From Shouchella lonarensis (GTDB taxonomy: Bacteria > Bacillota > Bacilli > Bacillales > Bacillaceae_D): a DNA stretch of 64,000 bases. The stretch covers positions 61,953 through 125,952 of the forward strand of contig NZ_FMYM01000009.1 of the NCBI RefSeq assembly GCF_900096965.1, given 5' to 3'. The notes under the pieces were generated by a model. It was not told the DNA's origin and made no database searches. It saw nothing but the letters and a program-made list of their open reading frames with translations. Positions 41,149 through 52,300 of the stretch are shown here, piece by piece. Position numbers and translations under genes: made by a program. Each line of letters opens with the position of its first letter. Position 1 is the stretch's first letter.

Positions 41149-42434
41149 AGAGAATAGAATATCGTCAATTAGGTGAAACATTATATCAGGAGCAATTAGA
41201 AAATGGGTTGGATGTTTACATTTTACCCAGGGAAGGTTTTCATGAGGCATTTGCGACCTTTACAACCAAATACGGATCAATTGACAACGTGTTTGTTCCG
41301 CGCGGACAGAAAGAGTCGATAAGAGTACCAGATGGAATTGCTCATTTCCTCGAACATAAAATGTTTGATGGTAAAGACGATGATGTTTTTAATACATTTG
41401 GTGAGCAAGGAGCGGCTGCGAATGCCTTTACTAGCTTTACACGAACCGGCTATTTATTTTCTGCTACGAAGCAAATTGAAAAGAACGTAAAACAGTTACT
41501 AGATTTTGTGCAAAGGCCTTATTTTACAGATCACTCAGTGGATAAGGAAAAAGGGATCATCGCACAAGAGATTATCATGTACGCTGATGACCCTGACTGG
41601 CGTGCTTACTTTGGTGTGATTGAAAACATGTTTGAGGAACATCCTGTGAGGATAGATGTTGGTGGAAATCTTTCATCACTTAAAGAAATCACAAAAGAAG
41701 ATCTGTATACATGTTATGAGACATTTTACCACCCAAGTAATATGGTGCTGTTCATTGTTGGCCCCGTTGATCCGGCATCACTTATGACGCTCGTGCGTGA
41801 AAATCAAGCTGCAAAGGTGTTTCCTGTACGTGAAGAAATTATTCGTCGTGTGATACCAGAGGGCACGCCTGCCCATTGTGCAAAAAGGACGATATTAATG
41901 CCGGTGCAAATGCCGACATGTACTGTTGGTTACAAAGAAAAAGAGCCTACACGGCAAGGAAAAGATTTACTGAAACGTCAACTTGCAATTCAAGTGGTGT
42001 TGGATATATTGTTTTCATCAAGTTCAAAAGCGTATCAGTCCCTTTATAAAGAAGGGGACATTCACGGCTCACTTGCGTTTAATTATACAGCAGAATGGGG
42101 ATTCGGTTTTTCAATGATCAGTGGTGATAGCCACAACCCGAATCGGTTGGTAGAAATAATTACCGAAACAGTTAAAATGTATCAGAAATCTGGCTTTTGC
42201 GATGAAGAAGCAAATCGTGCGATTAAGAAAAAAATTGGTGTTTTTTTGCGATCATTAAATTCTACAAACTTCATCGCCAAAGAGTTTACGAGATATCAGT
42301 TTAATGCTATGAATTTGTTTGATGTTGTACCGACGTTAGAGGCGCTTACGGTCGATGATTTACAATCGGTTTTGATAGATCACTTCACGGCTGAATATCA
42401 AACGATTTGTATTGTTCGTGATGAAGAGAAGTAA
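41145..42434 (+). CDS. M16B metallopeptidase (YmfH type)
   Basis: The product has 429 residues. The zinc motif HxxEH is in AHFLEHKMFDG, and the third ligand Glu is in KGIIAQEIIMYADDP. M16B enzymes act as heterodimers with an inactive partner, whose gene upstream is broken. Related M16B pairs have been reported to remove leaders of class III lanthipeptides in Bacillales. Without its partner, activity is doubtful. Confidence 0.8.
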   Translation: MKRIEYRQLGETLYQEQLENGLDVYILPREGFHEAFATFTTKYGSIDNVFVPRGQKESIRVPDGIAHFLEHKMFDGKDDDVFNTFGEQGAAANAFTSFTRTGYLFSATKQIEKNVKQLLDFVQRPYFTDHSVDKEKGIIAQEIIMYADDPDWRAYFGVIENMFEEHPVRIDVGGNLSSLKEITKEDLYTCYETFYHPSNMVLFIVGPVDPASLMTLVRENQAAKVFPVREEIIRRVIPEGTPAHCAKRTILMPVQMPTCTVGYKEKEPTRQGKDLLKRQLAIQVVLDILFSSSSKAYQSLYKEGDIHGSLAFNYTAEWGFGFSMISGDSHNPNRLVEIITETVKMYQKSGFCDEEANRAIKKKIGVFLRSLNSTNFIAKEFTRYQFNAMNLFDVVPTLEALTVDDLQSVLIDHFTAEYQTICIVRDEEK

Positions 42435-42497
42435 TCTATTTTAGTGAATGAATGGGTCGTGTCACTATTTAACACAAGATGAGGATATAAAAAAGAA

Positions 42498-42560
42498 ATG
42501 TATACGAGAAAGTCATTTATATGGTATGAAGAAGGCACAATCGTTATTGATACACTATAG
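42498..42560 (+). pseudogene. Short ORF behind an island-type ribosome binding site
   Basis: GAGGATATAAAAAAGAAATG opens 20 codons starting MYTRKSFIWYEEGTIV. Nothing similar is recognised. It probably is a remnant. Confidence 0.2.
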
Positions 42561-42603
42561 GAAAGTGCTTAAAATAATACTAGTAGGAGGATGTGAAATA
42601 AGA

Positions 42604-42760
42604 ATAAATCAAGTATTAGAACTATAAAAGCTTCCACACGGAAGTGATGAGATGGGATCAGGTCAACCAGTTGCAGAAGCATTACGAGCAACCCCGATTG
42701 GCGGGATACCTTTAGCTACCTGTACTGTTACTACGAAGTTTAGAACCACTAGACGAAACA
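42604..42760 (+). pseudogene. Class III lanthipeptide precursor relic 1
   Basis: Behind AGGAGGATG the frame reads I-NQVLEL-stop-KLPHGSDEMG, so the ATG has become ATA and a Gln codon has become TAA. GSGQPVAEALRATPIGGIP and LATCTVTTKF follow, a Thr- and Cys-containing core. The leader matches the (I/L/V)LELQKL motif recognised by LanKC enzymes. Confidence 0.6.
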
Positions 42761-42763
42761 AGA

Positions 42764-42920
42764 ATGAACCAAGTATTGGAACTACAAAAGCTCTTATACG
42801 GAAGTGACGAGGAGGAAAAGGTCAACCATTAATGAATATAGAAGTAACCACTACTGTAATAGGACCAACAATTAAATTTCAGTCATCAAGAGGATGCTTA
42901 CCAAGAATGGGCAGAAAAGG
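42764..42920 (+). pseudogene. Class III lanthipeptide precursor relic 2
   Basis: ATG 42764 opens MNQVLELQKLLYGSDEEE, then a one-base shift is needed to continue as GQPLMNIEVTTTVIGPT and KFQSSRGC. In the uncorrected frame it stops after 22 residues. The leader is nearly identical to the other copies, and the core has several Thr and Ser and one Cys. Confidence 0.6.
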
Positions 42921-43025
42921 TTAATCAATTATCTAACAACAGATGTAATTTGGCGGACAGTGGGATTCTATAGTATGAATGGCCGAATGATATTCAAATA
43001 TATATGTAGAAGGAGGTGAATCATA

Positions 43026-43145
43026 ATGAACCAAGTATTAGATCTTCAAAAACTTTTAAATAATGACCAGAGAGTATATCGACCAACGGTGATGACAAGA
43101 ACATATTGGTCAACCGAGACAACAAGAACAATACGAGATAAGTAG
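43026..43145 (+). CDS. Class III lanthipeptide precursor-like peptide 3
   Basis: This is the only copy with an open frame: 39 residues starting MNQVLDLQKLLNNDQRVY and ending TTRTIRDK, behind GAAGGAGGTG. The core part is rich in Thr but has no Cys. The GQP junction of the other copies appears only in another frame (GGTCAACC), so a frameshift may have occurred here too. No LanKC is available in the window to modify it. Confidence 0.5.
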   Translation: MNQVLDLQKLLNNDQRVYRPTVMTRTYWSTETTRTIRDK

Positions 43146-43194
43146 TAGGAAGGTTTCCAGCGTTAAAATGGTGACGAAAAAAGGTGAAAAAGAA

Positions 43195-43353
43195 ATGAAT
43201 CAAGTATTGGAAATGCAGAAGCTTGCGCCCGATGAATAGGGTCAACCAGGAGTAGAGGTGACGCCCTTATTTCGTCCTCCAACGCCAACACTGCCTGTAG
43301 TAAAACCAACTATCAGGTTAACAGCCGAATTAACAGGAAGTAAATGGAACTAA
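43195..43353 (+). pseudogene. Class III lanthipeptide precursor relic 4
   Basis: ATG 43195 opens MNQVLEMQKLAPDE, then TAG, then in the same frame GQPGVEVTPLFRPPTPTLPV and a tail ending TAELTGSKWN. A single stop in the leader breaks an otherwise complete gene of 52 codons. The core has five Thr, one Ser and no Cys. Confidence 0.6.
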
Positions 43354-43465
43354 TGAAACAACAAATAGATAGATCGACGACATGATAACTTGATGTGGCT
43401 CAATACACTTTTAAAAACTACTATAGGTGATCTTTTAATATAGATATAAGGAGATGGAATAATAT

Positions 43466-46400
43466 ATGTTTAAAGATAGTGGAAAAAACAAATCATATAA
43501 TATGGTTAACGGCATTGGTAATAACTATTTGTCGGAGCGACAGGACAAAGAAGATGCAAAAGCGTACTGGAGAAATTATTTATCGGGCTTTGTTGAAAAA
43601 TCACCGATTTCGATTCTGACAAGTTCACCCGAAAACACGCAACATAATAGAAAGGAAGATATAATAGAGTTTCCTGAACAATTGACCCGTCGGATTATGA
43701 AGCTCGCCAGGCGGAACAATGTCACCCTTCATACTGTTTTACAATGTATGTGGGGGGTGTTGCTGGCAAGGTATAACCAAACGGATGATGTTGTATTTGG
43801 TACAGTCATTTTCGGAAGAGATACAAAATCAGTAGGAATCGAAAATAAATTAGCATCTCAAATCAATACCATACCGACGAGAATTAGGTTCGAAAAGGAT
43901 CAAAGTTTTAAAGATGTCATCAAAAACGTTCAGGAAGAGGTTTTGAAAGGAAGAACGTATCATGACATGAATTTGTCGGAAGTGCAGTCGCTTAGCAAAT
44001 TAAAAAGAGAGCTGTTAGATCATATCCTGGTTTTCGAAGAATACGCGGTTGATCAGAATGGATTTGAAGGCGACAAGCGTTATGCGGGTTTTATCTCTAA
44101 AGAAACTCATGTGGAAGAACAACCTAGTTACGGATTTAATATTTTGGTGTTTCCAGGAAACCATTTGGTCATTAAATTGATTTACAACGGAAATATCTAT
44201 CACGACTATATCATAGCGTGTATCAAAGGACATGTTCAACAAGTTATTGAACAAGTGGTCCAAAATGAAGCTCAGTTATTAAACGATATTACTATCCTTT
44301 CGGAAGGCGAAAGAAATAATATGTTGTACAAATGGAATGATACGAAAGCCGAATATCCAAGAGATAAAACCATTCACCAGCTGTTTGAGGAACAATCGGA
44401 AAAAACCCCAGAGCTTGCTGCAGTTGTCTGCGGCAATGATAAATTGAGTTATCGCGAGTTCAATGCAAAATCAAATCAGCTCGCAGGGTACCTCAGGGAG
44501 AGAGGAGTCAAAGCAGACACGATTGTTGCCGTCATGGCAGAACGTTCACCGGAGATGATAATCGCAATCATGGGTATTCTCAAAGCCGGGGGAGCCTATT
44601 TACCGATTGATCCTAATTATCCGGAAGAGAGGATCAAATATATGTTCCAAGATAGTGGTGTGGAAATCATTCTTGTGGATAGCGGGAAGAAGACGAGCAG
44701 GTTTCCTTTAGAGGTCATCCAATTAAATGGAGATTTTAGCAGTTTCCCAGCTGACAATTTGGAACCGATCAGTGGGGTCGATAGCCTCGCCTATATCATC
44801 TACACGTCAGGTTCTACAGGTAAACCGAAAGGGGTGATGATCACGCAACGAGGTTTGGTAAACTATATTATGTGGGCTGACCATGTATATGTCCGAGATG
44901 AACAGCTCGATTTTGCCTTCTATTCATCCATTGCCTTTGATTTAACGATAACATCGATATTCACGCCTCTAGTCTCAGGAAATCGAGTGATTGTTTATCA
45001 GGATACTGATGACGGGGAACCGCTGATTCGAAAAGTGTTCAGAGACAAACAAGCAGGCGTTGTCAAATTGACTCCATCCCATTTACGACTTGTGAAGGAC
45101 ATGTGTGCTAGTGGGTCAAGCATCAAACGCTTGATCGTCGGGGGAGAAGATTTAAAAACTGAATTGGCTAAAGAAATTACTGCAGAATTTGACGGTAAAA
45201 TAGAAATTTATAATGAGTACGGACCAACAGAAGCGGTCGTAGGATGCATGGTTTATCAATATGATGTTGGGCGGGATCTCCAATCTTCTGTTCCAATCGG
45301 CAAGCCAGCTCACAATGTTCATATTTATATTTTGAATGATCGTCAGGAATTGCAACCAGTTGGGGTTGCCGGAGAGCTGTATATCAGCGGAGATGGCGTT
45401 GCGAAAGGCTATCTGAACAAACCGGGATTGACGTCGGAAAGATTTCTGCCAAATCCGTTCTTTCTGGGCGAAACAATGTATCGAACAGGAGATATTGCTA
45501 GGATGAGACCGGATGGAAACATTGACTTCATTGGAAGAAAAGACGATCAAGTAAAAGTAAGAGGGTTCCGGATAGAGATAGGAGAAGTAGAAAATAAAAT
45601 GAGGGATATATCGGGCATCAAGGATACAGTGACCATTATTAAGAATGATGCTAACGATAATCAATCAATTATTTCTTACTTTATTGGTGAGTTAAGCAGT
45701 GATCAGGTAAAAAAATATTTGGGAGATGTTTTACCAAGTTATATGATACCATCTCAATGTGTAAAAGTAGATGACTTTCCACTCACATCCAATGGAAAAG
45801 TAGATAGAGAGAAATTAGCTAGCATATCTAATGAGACCGTCTTTAATTACGTCAGTCCTACAAACTATACTGAAGAAAAGTTGGTGGGCATTTGGAATGA
45901 ATGCTTTGGAACAGATGTAATAGGCATAACAGACAATTTCTTTGATTTGGGGGGACATTCTTTAATAGCAACACAAATATGTACTAGAATATACGAAAAT
46001 TTTAAAACTGATATTAAGATCAGTGACATTTTAAAAGCTAAACGAATAGATAGTCTAGCCAGTCTAATAAATGAGCAGTTAAGAGAGGAGAATGTTTCAA
46101 AGATAGAGTTACTGAATGGGGAGCGTAGAGAATATGAGGTGCTTTCGTATCCCCAAAAAAGATTGTGGTTTTTGAACCAAATGGAAAATGATCCTGCTGT
46201 ATACAATGTGATATTTGAGGCTGAAATTAAGGGTAACCTAAATATTCTTATTTTAAAACAGAGTATTATGAATGTTATTTTGAGACATGATATGTTAAGA
46301 ACTAATTTTATCAAAAAGAATAACACACCAGTACAAGTGATTAGAAGTAGAACAGAAGGTGACTGTATTTATCTACATGATAAAAGCTTAATTTCAGATC

Positions 46401-49324
46401 TAGACAATGATTTTATTTTAAATTTAAAAAACATAGAATCTAATTATGAATTCGATCTTTCGGAAGATTCACTAGCGAGGATTCATATAATAAGCAGCAG
46501 TAATCTAACTAATCATATTATAGTTAATTTTCATCACATTGTATTTGACGGGTGGTCAATGAACATCTTCTTTAATGAAATTATGGATAACTACGAAAAT
46601 ATCATTATCAACAAACAATGTAATCAGTCACGACGGGACGTAAAATACACAGACTATGTTAGATACCAAAATAATTACTTACAGTCGGATTCAGCTCAAA
46701 AACAGCTTAATTACTGGAAAGAATATTTAAAGGGTACTAGTCCAAAAATAGACTTACCGACGGATAAACCTAGACCTAAAAAACTATCAAACTCGGGAAA
46801 TAGATATGAATTTACAATTTCACAAGAGCTTTCTGATTCATTAAGGAGATTAAGTAAGGAGAATGGTTGTACCTTATATACTACTTTATTGACTGCATTT
46901 GGCATATTGCTATATAAGTATTCGAGTCAAGAAGACATCGTTATCGGCACACCAGTAGCTAACAGGCAGTACAGTAGATTGGAGGACATCATCGGATTTT
47001 TTGTGAATACATTACCAATTAGATCTGTCGTAAATGATGATGATACTTTTCTCGGTGTACTAGAAAGAATGAATAAGCAATTATTAGAGTCATTCTCAAA
47101 TCAAGATGTTCCTTTTGATAAATTGGTAGAAGAAATAAACCCTCATAGGGACTTAAGTATGAACCCACTATTTCAAGTCATGTTTGTCTTTCAGAATGCA
47201 TACAAGATGAAGTATACAAATTCAGATCTAGAATTGGTCATTAATGAGGTTAACAATCAGAAATCTAAATTTGACTTATCTTTACTTATTACTGAAGAAG
47301 ACAGAGGTTTAGCTTGTACGATTGAATATAGTACAGATTTGTTTATAGAAAGAACTATTAAAAGGATTGCGTGTAACTTTATTCAGCTACTAGATCACAT
47401 CACTTGTGATGAATATAATCGAATTAAAACATTAAGTATCGTATCGTCAGATGAAATGCAAGAAATAAAGGATTATTCTGGCGCTCCATCAACAACCGAG
47501 AGCAAAAAAGGGGGAAATTCAGAAAATATAATAGATAAGTTTAAAAAGATAGTTAAAGAGCAGCCAGATGCTATAGCATTAAAGTATTATGAGAAAGAGA
47601 TTACTTATCGAGAATTGGATGAGCGTTCAGATATTGTAGCTATGAATTTATGTAGAAAGGAAATCAGTCAACATTCTACTCCTATAGGAATTCATATTAA
47701 TCGCTCACACAAAATGATTATTGCTATTTTAGGGGTGCTAAAAGCTGGAAAGAAATATTTACCTTTAGATCCCAAAGTTCCTTATGAAAGACTCAAGTTT
47801 ATAGTAGAAGACTCTATGAGCAGCTATATGATTACTGACGAAGAACTAAAAGAAAATGTAGAATCAATTAGTAATATACATTTATTAGAATTGGACGCTC
47901 TCGAGAATCGTTTAAACAACGGTTATTCTCATGTAGTAGACTCATCGCTACCAAGCTCATCAGGGTACGTGATTTATACTTCTGGATCAACTGGTAAACC
48001 TAAGGGAGTTGTGATTAGCCAAAAAAGTTTAGTTGAATTAGTAAATGCTACTTGTAAAATAGTAAGTGTAGAGAGAGGGAAAAGAGTACTACAATTCGCT
48101 TCATTAGGGTTTGATCCCTCTGTATTGGAGATATTTTCTGCTTTGTTAAATGGAGCAACACTATGTATTAGCGATAATGAAGATATTTTACCGTTCAATC
48201 CATTAATTAAGACGATTAACGACTTAAAGATCACACATGTTGTTTTACCACCTCCTGTACTAAAGGGAATGGGGCCTGACGATGTTCCATCAGTAGAAGT
48301 AGTTATTAGTGGGGGAGAGCCATGTACGACAGAAATAGTGAGAAGATGGTCTGAAAAGACAAATTTATTTAATGCCTATGGACCTACAGAAGCTACAATT
48401 ATGGCGACAGTGAAACATTTTGATGATAATGAAGTCGTCAAACCGACAATAGGAAAACCTCTTAATAACACAGAAGTATATGTATTAGATAAAAACTTGA
48501 ATGTTGCTCCTATAGGAGTTAGGGGGGAGCTGTATATAGGGGGAAGAAGTTTAGCAGAAGGGTATTTGAATAGACATGATTTAACTATAGAAAGATTCAT
48601 TGAGGTGGACGTTTTTGGTCATGAAAAGAAATTATATAGAACTGGCGACATGGTTAAGCTACTAGATAATGGAGAGTTAGATTATCTTGGGAGAAATGAT
48701 AACCAGGTAAAATTGAGAGGATTCAGAATTGAATTAGGTGAAATTGAAGAAACAATTAATGCTGTGGAAGGTGTTCAAGAATGTGTTGTTGTTCTCCAGG
48801 GACACGAGCGTAATAAGTACCTTGTTAGTTATGTTGTGTTAAATGAAGGTTCTTTGAAGAATGTCGAGAAGGCGGTTAAGAGTCAGCTGCCAGATTATAT
48901 GGTGCCTTCAAAATTCTTCCCTTTAAGTCGTATTCCTCTTACCTTGAATGGAAAAGTAGATGTGAAGTCTTTGCCGGACCCAGAAATAAGTAATCAAGTT
49001 AAGTTGCCTGAGAATGACACAGAAAAAGTAGTAAAAATGATATTCGAAGAAATGATTGGTGCTGAAATAAAAGATACCAATGAAAGCTTTTTTAATTTAG
49101 GAGGTAATTCATTGTTAGTCACTCGAACCATTGGTCAAATTATGGAGTTATTCGAGGTAGAAATAATGATAGAAGACTTTTTTGAAAATGCAAGTGTGAG
49201 AAGCCTATCTGAATTTCTTTTGAGTAACTCCGATGCTTCTCAAGATATTGCATCTACATCGGAAACTATACTTCAAGTTATAGAAATGAACGAAGAAGAA
49301 GTAGAGTTAGTGTTAAATAACTAA
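43466..49324 (+). CDS. Nonribosomal peptide synthetase 1: half C-A-T-C-A-T
   Basis: The product has 1952 residues. Residues about 25-285 are the C-terminal half of a condensation domain; the HHxxxDG half is absent although ATG 43466 has a good AAGGAGATGG site. A1 (about 300-780) has YTSGSTGKPKG, and its specificity residues read D-L-T-K-I-G-E-V-G, very close to the Asn code. T1 has FFDLGGHSL (Ser near 831). C2 has FHHIVFDGWS near 1023. A2 (about 1350-1850) gives D-P-L-V-I-G-A-I-M, which I cannot assign. T2 has FFNLGGNSL. The first 2 kb are richer in G and C than the rest, which suggests a mosaic origin. Confidence 0.93.
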   Translation: MFKDSGKNKSYNMVNGIGNNYLSERQDKEDAKAYWRNYLSGFVEKSPISILTSSPENTQHNRKEDIIEFPEQLTRRIMKLARRNNVTLHTVLQCMWGVLLARYNQTDDVVFGTVIFGRDTKSVGIENKLASQINTIPTRIRFEKDQSFKDVIKNVQEEVLKGRTYHDMNLSEVQSLSKLKRELLDHILVFEEYAVDQNGFEGDKRYAGFISKETHVEEQPSYGFNILVFPGNHLVIKLIYNGNIYHDYIIACIKGHVQQVIEQVVQNEAQLLNDITILSEGERNNMLYKWNDTKAEYPRDKTIHQLFEEQSEKTPELAAVVCGNDKLSYREFNAKSNQLAGYLRERGVKADTIVAVMAERSPEMIIAIMGILKAGGAYLPIDPNYPEERIKYMFQDSGVEIILVDSGKKTSRFPLEVIQLNGDFSSFPADNLEPISGVDSLAYIIYTSGSTGKPKGVMITQRGLVNYIMWADHVYVRDEQLDFAFYSSIAFDLTITSIFTPLVSGNRVIVYQDTDDGEPLIRKVFRDKQAGVVKLTPSHLRLVKDMCASGSSIKRLIVGGEDLKTELAKEITAEFDGKIEIYNEYGPTEAVVGCMVYQYDVGRDLQSSVPIGKPAHNVHIYILNDRQELQPVGVAGELYISGDGVAKGYLNKPGLTSERFLPNPFFLGETMYRTGDIARMRPDGNIDFIGRKDDQVKVRGFRIEIGEVENKMRDISGIKDTVTIIKNDANDNQSIISYFIGELSSDQVKKYLGDVLPSYMIPSQCVKVDDFPLTSNGKVDREKLASISNETVFNYVSPTNYTEEKLVGIWNECFGTDVIGITDNFFDLGGHSLIATQICTRIYENFKTDIKISDILKAKRIDSLASLINEQLREENVSKIELLNGERREYEVLSYPQKRLWFLNQMENDPAVYNVIFEAEIKGNLNILILKQSIMNVILRHDMLRTNFIKKNNTPVQVIRSRTEGDCIYLHDKSLISDLDNDFILNLKNIESNYEFDLSEDSLARIHIISSSNLTNHIIVNFHHIVFDGWSMNIFFNEIMDNYENIIINKQCNQSRRDVKYTDYVRYQNNYLQSDSAQKQLNYWKEYLKGTSPKIDLPTDKPRPKKLSNSGNRYEFTISQELSDSLRRLSKENGCTLYTTLLTAFGILLYKYSSQEDIVIGTPVANRQYSRLEDIIGFFVNTLPIRSVVNDDDTFLGVLERMNKQLLESFSNQDVPFDKLVEEINPHRDLSMNPLFQVMFVFQNAYKMKYTNSDLELVINEVNNQKSKFDLSLLITEEDRGLACTIEYSTDLFIERTIKRIACNFIQLLDHITCDEYNRIKTLSIVSSDEMQEIKDYSGAPSTTESKKGGNSENIIDKFKKIVKEQPDAIALKYYEKEITYRELDERSDIVAMNLCRKEISQHSTPIGIHINRSHKMIIAILGVLKAGKKYLPLDPKVPYERLKFIVEDSMSSYMITDEELKENVESISNIHLLELDALENRLNNGYSHVVDSSLPSSSGYVIYTSGSTGKPKGVVISQKSLVELVNATCKIVSVERGKRVLQFASLGFDPSVLEIFSALLNGATLCISDNEDILPFNPLIKTINDLKITHVVLPPPVLKGMGPDDVPSVEVVISGGEPCTTEIVRRWSEKTNLFNAYGPTEATIMATVKHFDDNEVVKPTIGKPLNNTEVYVLDKNLNVAPIGVRGELYIGGRSLAEGYLNRHDLTIERFIEVDVFGHEKKLYRTGDMVKLLDNGELDYLGRNDNQVKLRGFRIELGEIEETINAVEGVQECVVVLQGHERNKYLVSYVVLNEGSLKNVEKAVKSQLPDYMVPSKFFPLSRIPLTLNGKVDVKSLPDPEISNQVKLPENDTEKVVKMIFEEMIGAEIKDTNESFFNLGGNSLLVTRTIGQIMELFEVEIMIEDFFENASVRSLSEFLLSNSDASQDIASTSETILQVIEMNEEEVELVLNN

Positions 49325-49336
49325 TGAGGTGAAATC

Positions 49337-52300
49337 ATGAACAGATTAGGATTATTATCCGATAAAAAGAAAGAGTTGTTAAAACAGAAATTAGGCAACA
49401 GATCAAGTTGTAACAAAAGAAGTAATACAATTAAAAGATACGGGCTGAGAAAATCAGCTGTATCTTTTTCTCAGCAACGACTGTGGATAATGAATAAATT
49501 TGAGTCTAATAATGTTTTATATAATATACCAACGGCTTACCGGATATCAGAGAAACTTGATATTAAGATATTATCTAGGAGTCTTGATTACTTAATTTCT
49601 AAGCATGAATCTTTAAGAACAAGTTTTATAAGTATAGACAATCAACTCAAACAATGCGTGGAAGGTAATTTGGAGATGAGCATTGATTACGAGCAATGTT
49701 GCTCTAAGGGTTCCAAAATAGGTGAGAAGATAAATGATGTGTACAAGGAAGAAAGTAGCTTTGTATTTGATTTAGAAAAAGGTCCTTTATTTAAGGTGAA
49801 ATTATTACATTTGAATCAAGACGAAAGTGTACTTTATCTTACATTTCATCATATTATTGCTGATGCATGGTCTATAGAGATATTTATAAATGAACTTTTG
49901 GATAACTACATCAAACTTGCTAACGATCAGCAACTTGATGAAAAGGATCTTGAAATCCAGTACGCGGATTATTCTGTCTGGCAAAATGAGCAAATAGAAA
50001 AGGGGGTGTATGACGATCAATTAGTATATTGGAAGGATAAATTAGATCACTCTCCTGAGATCTTAGAGTTTCCTCTGGATAAGATGATGGGTAAAGAAAG
50101 ATCATTTGAAGGTTGTGAGGTGAAAAAAGAGCTAAATACGGAACTATCTTTGGGCCTGAAAAAGATCGCTCAAGAAAATGAAATGAGTTTATTTATGGTT
50201 ATCACCGCTGCCTTTAAAATCATGTTGAATCGTTATACTGATCAGGAAGACATTATAATAGGTACACCAATAGCAAATAGAACGAGAAGAGAAACGCATG
50301 ATTTGATAGGATGCTTTCTAAACACGTTAGCCCTAAGGACAGATTTGAGTGGGGATCCAACATTTTTAGAATTGCTTTACAGGCTAAAGAAAACAATTTT
50401 ATCGGCTATTGAAAACCAGGATATCCCGTATGAAAAAGTAATCGAAGAAACACAAAAAAACAGAACAAATAATAATTCGCTTTTTGATATAATGATTAAC
50501 TATGTGAGTCAAACTTCTGAAGGTGTATACGATCAAATTGGTTATGAACCAATAGAATTTAAAGATTCCAAATCCAAATTTCTGTTCACGTTGTATATTG
50601 AGGAAAAAAGAGATAAATTGAAATTTAATATTGTTTATCAGAGAGCCTATTTAACGGCGGAGACAATGAATGTGTTTATGAATCAATTTATCAATATATT
50701 AGAACAAATATTGAATGATCAAACCAAAAAAGTTGCTGAATTTAGGTTAGTTGATGGAGACAGTGATAAGTATATTCCAGATCCGACTCAAACAATTGCC
50801 ACCGGTCCGAATGACACACTAATAGAATTATTCGAGGAGCAAGTAAAGCTTAATTTGCATAAAGTTGCGATTAAGCATAATGAAGCCAACAAAACATATG
50901 AGGATTTGTCTCAAGATTCAGCAAGGTTAGCGAACTTTCTTATAAATAAAGGGGTACGGAAAGGTGAGCCTGTTGCATTGTACGGAGAAAGGAGCTATAA
51001 GGCAATTGTTGGTATGCTGGGGATCTTTAAAGCTGGGGCCGTCCTTGTTAATATTGATGAAGAGTTACCTAGAGGGAGAAAAGAACTTCTGATAAGTGGA
51101 TCAGGTGTAAAAAAGATACTTGATGTAAATGGAAATTTCATTAAAGCAGATGGAATGGATGTTTATTTATTTGAGGAGTCCCAAGATAAAAACTTAGATG
51201 AATTTATAATGGAGAGGGATGTAAATGGTGAGGACCCTTCCTATATATTCTTCACATCAGGATCCACTGGAACCCCCAAAGGAATTGTGGGAGATCACAA
51301 AGGAGTATCTCATTTTCTTAAGTGGCAGAAAGATACATTTGGTATAAGCGCAGAGGATAAGGGAGCGCAATTTACTAGCTTATCCTTTGATGTTGTCATT
51401 AGGGATATTTTTCTACCATTGATCAGTGGTGCTACATTAGTTATTCCCGATCAAAACAAGAAAAATGATTTAAATTACCTTTTTGATTGGTTGAAAAGTG
51501 AAGGAATTACATTCTTTCATACAGTTCCGTCTGTTTTAGAAGCATGGATTGCTGAAAACCGTTTCCAATATTATTTAGGTAAGCTTAGATGGATCTTTTC
51601 GGCAGGTGAACCTCTTACTGAAATACTTATTAATAAGAGCCAAGGTGCTTTCTTAGGTAACTACAAGTTTGTAAACTTATATGGTCCGTCTGAAACAACG
51701 TTGGCAAAATCATATCATGTAATAGATAATACTCAAGAAGGTGTACAACCAATCGGAAAGCCTATTTCCGATACCCAGATATTTATTATGAAGGGAAATA
51801 GAGTTTGTGGAGTTGGAGAAATAGGTGAAATTGTCATTAGAACCCCTTATATGACTAAGGGTTATCTTGATAAAGCAAATAATAAGGATAAATTTATTGA
51901 AAATCCGTTTATCTCTATGAGTAAAGATATGATATATAGGACTGGTGATATAGGAAGAGTTACTTCTGCCGGGCTCTTAGAGATTAAAGGAAGGTTGGAT
52001 GATCAACTTAAGATTAATGGTGTAAGGGTACATTTGAGTGAGATCTCTTCAGTGATAAAGCAATTAAAATACGTAAAAAATGCAGTGGTGATAGATGGAT
52101 CAAAAGTACTCAAGACGAATACAACATATTTAATAGCTTATGTGGTTTTAGAAAATTATAAAAGAGATGATGAACTAATTCATATTGAAATTAAGAAAAA
52201 AATTGCAGGATTGTTGCCTTTATCAGTTATTCCTGAAATGATTGTAGAAATAGATAAAATACCATTAAATTCAAACGGGAAGGTAAATATAAAGGCATTA

